From NCBI GenBank assembly GCA_947495915.1, contig CANMAW010000001.1, positions 682,001 to 746,000 of the forward strand: DNA of 64,000 nucleotides. Direction: 5' to 3'. A program made the position numbers and the translations under genes. Origin of the DNA: Maribacter algarum (ex Lu et al. 2025) (nom. illeg.). GTDB lineage: Bacteria; Bacteroidota; Bacteroidia; Flavobacteriales; Flavobacteriaceae. The notes under the pieces are model-generated. The model was not told where the DNA came from and made no database searches. It saw nothing but the letters and a program-made list of their open reading frames with translations. Position 1 is the stretch's first letter; every line of letters starts with the position of its first letter. This document shows, in pieces, positions 63,074 to 64,000 of the stretch.

Positions 63074-63631
63074 TTACAATTTTCCATGATCATGTTCATC
63101 TTGCCATTTCAAGAGATCTGCCCATTTACCTTCATAACACATTTTGGCTTGTAAAGGCCAAGAAGCTGGATTATGAACTTTATAACGGTCGCCACCACCA
63201 TCAAGAATTTCTTGACATCTAGCTACAGAAGCCTCTGAAAGGGCTTTCCATGTTTTAATTCCAGCGTCATGAAACATACTAGATATTTTTGGACCAATAC
63301 CCTCAACAACCTTTAAGTCATCTTGTTTAATGGTTTTGCCAAAAACTGCTTTTGCCGCTGCTGCATCAAAAGGAAGATCTTTTTCAACTTTAATTGCAGG
63401 AGCTACTGCAGCTACAGTTGCAGCTGCTGCTGCCGTAGAAGCTGCGGTAAGTTTACCGTTACAAGCATCTAAATCTGCTTGTAGTTTTGCATTTTTATCT
63501 TTCCAAAGTGTAAGATCAGCAGAATTATCAATTGTGGTAGTTTTACCTTTTCCTAAAAAGTACCCGAAAATAGCACCTAGTAATGTGCATAATAGAGGTA
63601 TTAACCAGCACCAAATATTTGAAAAATCCAT
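63074..63631 (-). CDS. Membrane protein with helix-hairpin-helix domain
   Basis: A 185-residue protein with one N-terminal transmembrane helix (about 6-27), a charged coil (about 35-60), an Ala-rich linker (64-80) and a C-terminal helix-hairpin-helix (about 104-148, DDLKVVEGIGPKISSMFHDAG). HhH folds usually bind DNA, but here the domain hangs from a membrane anchor. It lies 23 bp downstream of an OmpA gene on the same strand, so an envelope role is possible. Confidence 0.82.
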   Translation of the reverse strand: MDFSNIWCWLIPLLCTLLGAIFGYFLGKGKTTTIDNSADLTLWKDKNAKLQADLDACNGKLTAASTAAAAATVAAVAPAIKVEKDLPFDAAAAKAVFGKTIKQDDLKVVEGIGPKISSMFHDAGIKTWKALSEASVARCQEILDGGGDRYKVHNPASWPLQAKMCYEGKWADLLKWQDEHDHGKL

Positions 63632-63654
63632 GTTTTAATTGTTTTTATTGTTAG

Positions 63655-64000
63655 TTAATTTAATGTAATTACAGTTCTTCTATTTTTAGAACGACCTTCT
63701 TCTGTGGCGTTACTTTCAATAGGTTGCGTTTGCCCTTTTGAGCTAGCGCTAATTTTAGCTGCTGCTATACCATTAGTCATCAAATAATTTTTAGCAAAAT
63801 CAGCTCTATTTTGACCAAGTTTCATATTACTAGCAGCGACCCCAGTATTATCGGTATGACCTACTACCAATGCTTTTGCATCGGTAACTTTATCTAAATA
63901 TCTAGAAATATCTGCCACTTTTTGTCTTTGTTCAGCAGATAGATTAATTGATGCCTCTGCGGTATCAAAGTATAAAACTAAAGGATTTGCCTTTATTTTT
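63655..64000 (-). CDS. OmpA family protein, C-terminal domain; 5' end outside window
   Basis: The frame is open to the right edge, so the start lies beyond the window. About 114 residues are visible: the OmpA peptidoglycan-binding fold with LYFDTAEASINL, VVGHTDNTG, NRADFAKNYL and the ending SKNRRTVITLN. It anchors an outer-membrane or periplasmic protein to the wall. The HhH membrane gene follows 23 bp downstream. Confidence 0.9.
   Translation of the reverse strand, partial: KIKANPLVLYFDTAEASINLSAEQRQKVADISRYLDKVTDAKALVVGHTDNTGVAASNMKLGQNRADFAKNYLMTNGIAAAKISASSKGQTQPIESNATEEGRSKNRRTVITLN

Overview
The window is about 64 kb of low-GC chromosomal DNA from a marine member of the Flavobacteriaceae (Bacteroidota). 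The evidence is a SusC/SusD polysaccharide-utilisation locus with agar-type glycosidases, promoter boxes of the Bacteroidota form TAnnTTTG, weak Shine-Dalgarno signals, a full Bat aerotolerance operon, an AddAB recombination system and typical flavobacterial families (IPExxxVDY protein, thrombospondin-3/OmpA protein, viroplasmin-RNase HI). A Zobellia- or Maribacter-like alga-associated genus fits, but this is an inference from gene content. No tRNA, rRNA, CRISPR array, insertion sequence or phage was seen.

Region 1 (1-15.8 kb) is a red-algal galactan locus. It holds a DUF1080 protein cut by the left edge, a GH16 lipoprotein, two GH117 paralogues, a TPR/transmembrane/HTH regulator, a minus-strand operon for SusC, SusD and a third surface lipoprotein, then a Tat-exported Gfo/Idh/MocA oxidoreductase and an SDR. 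GH16 would cut the polymer outside the cell, SusCD and the lipoprotein would bind and import oligosaccharides, and GH117 would remove terminal 3,6-anhydro-galactose. One GH117 keeps the known catalytic residues and the other has lost all three.

Region 2 (15.8-34.7 kb) is mostly housekeeping: addB, an OmpA-like protein, kbl, addA, Mn-type superoxide dismutase, purF, a PfkB kinase, RNase HI, purN, acpP-fabF-rnc, an IPExxxVDY protein and pyruvate kinase. Between sod and purF lies the most striking item: four tandem, separately promoted and terminated copies of a ~70-nt structured RNA on the minus strand.

Region 3 (34.8-45.6 kb) has an AraC regulator with a small downstream operon whose promoter carries two direct repeats 21 bp apart, a 51-residue lipoprotein, dinB, a CYTH protein with a YCII lipoprotein, pheS, and a carbonic anhydrase between two SulP anion transporters.

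Region 4 (45.7-54.8 kb) is the minus-strand moxR-DUF58-BatD-like-batA-batB-batC-batD-batE operon, envelope proteins tied to stress or oxygen tolerance.

Region 5 (55-64 kb) has an aldo/keto reductase-SDR-AlbA_2 operon, a second PfkB kinase, an SPFH-GYF protein with a double zinc-ribbon membrane protein and a phosphoesterase, an acyl-ACP desaturase, and an HhH membrane protein beside an OmpA protein cut by the right edge.
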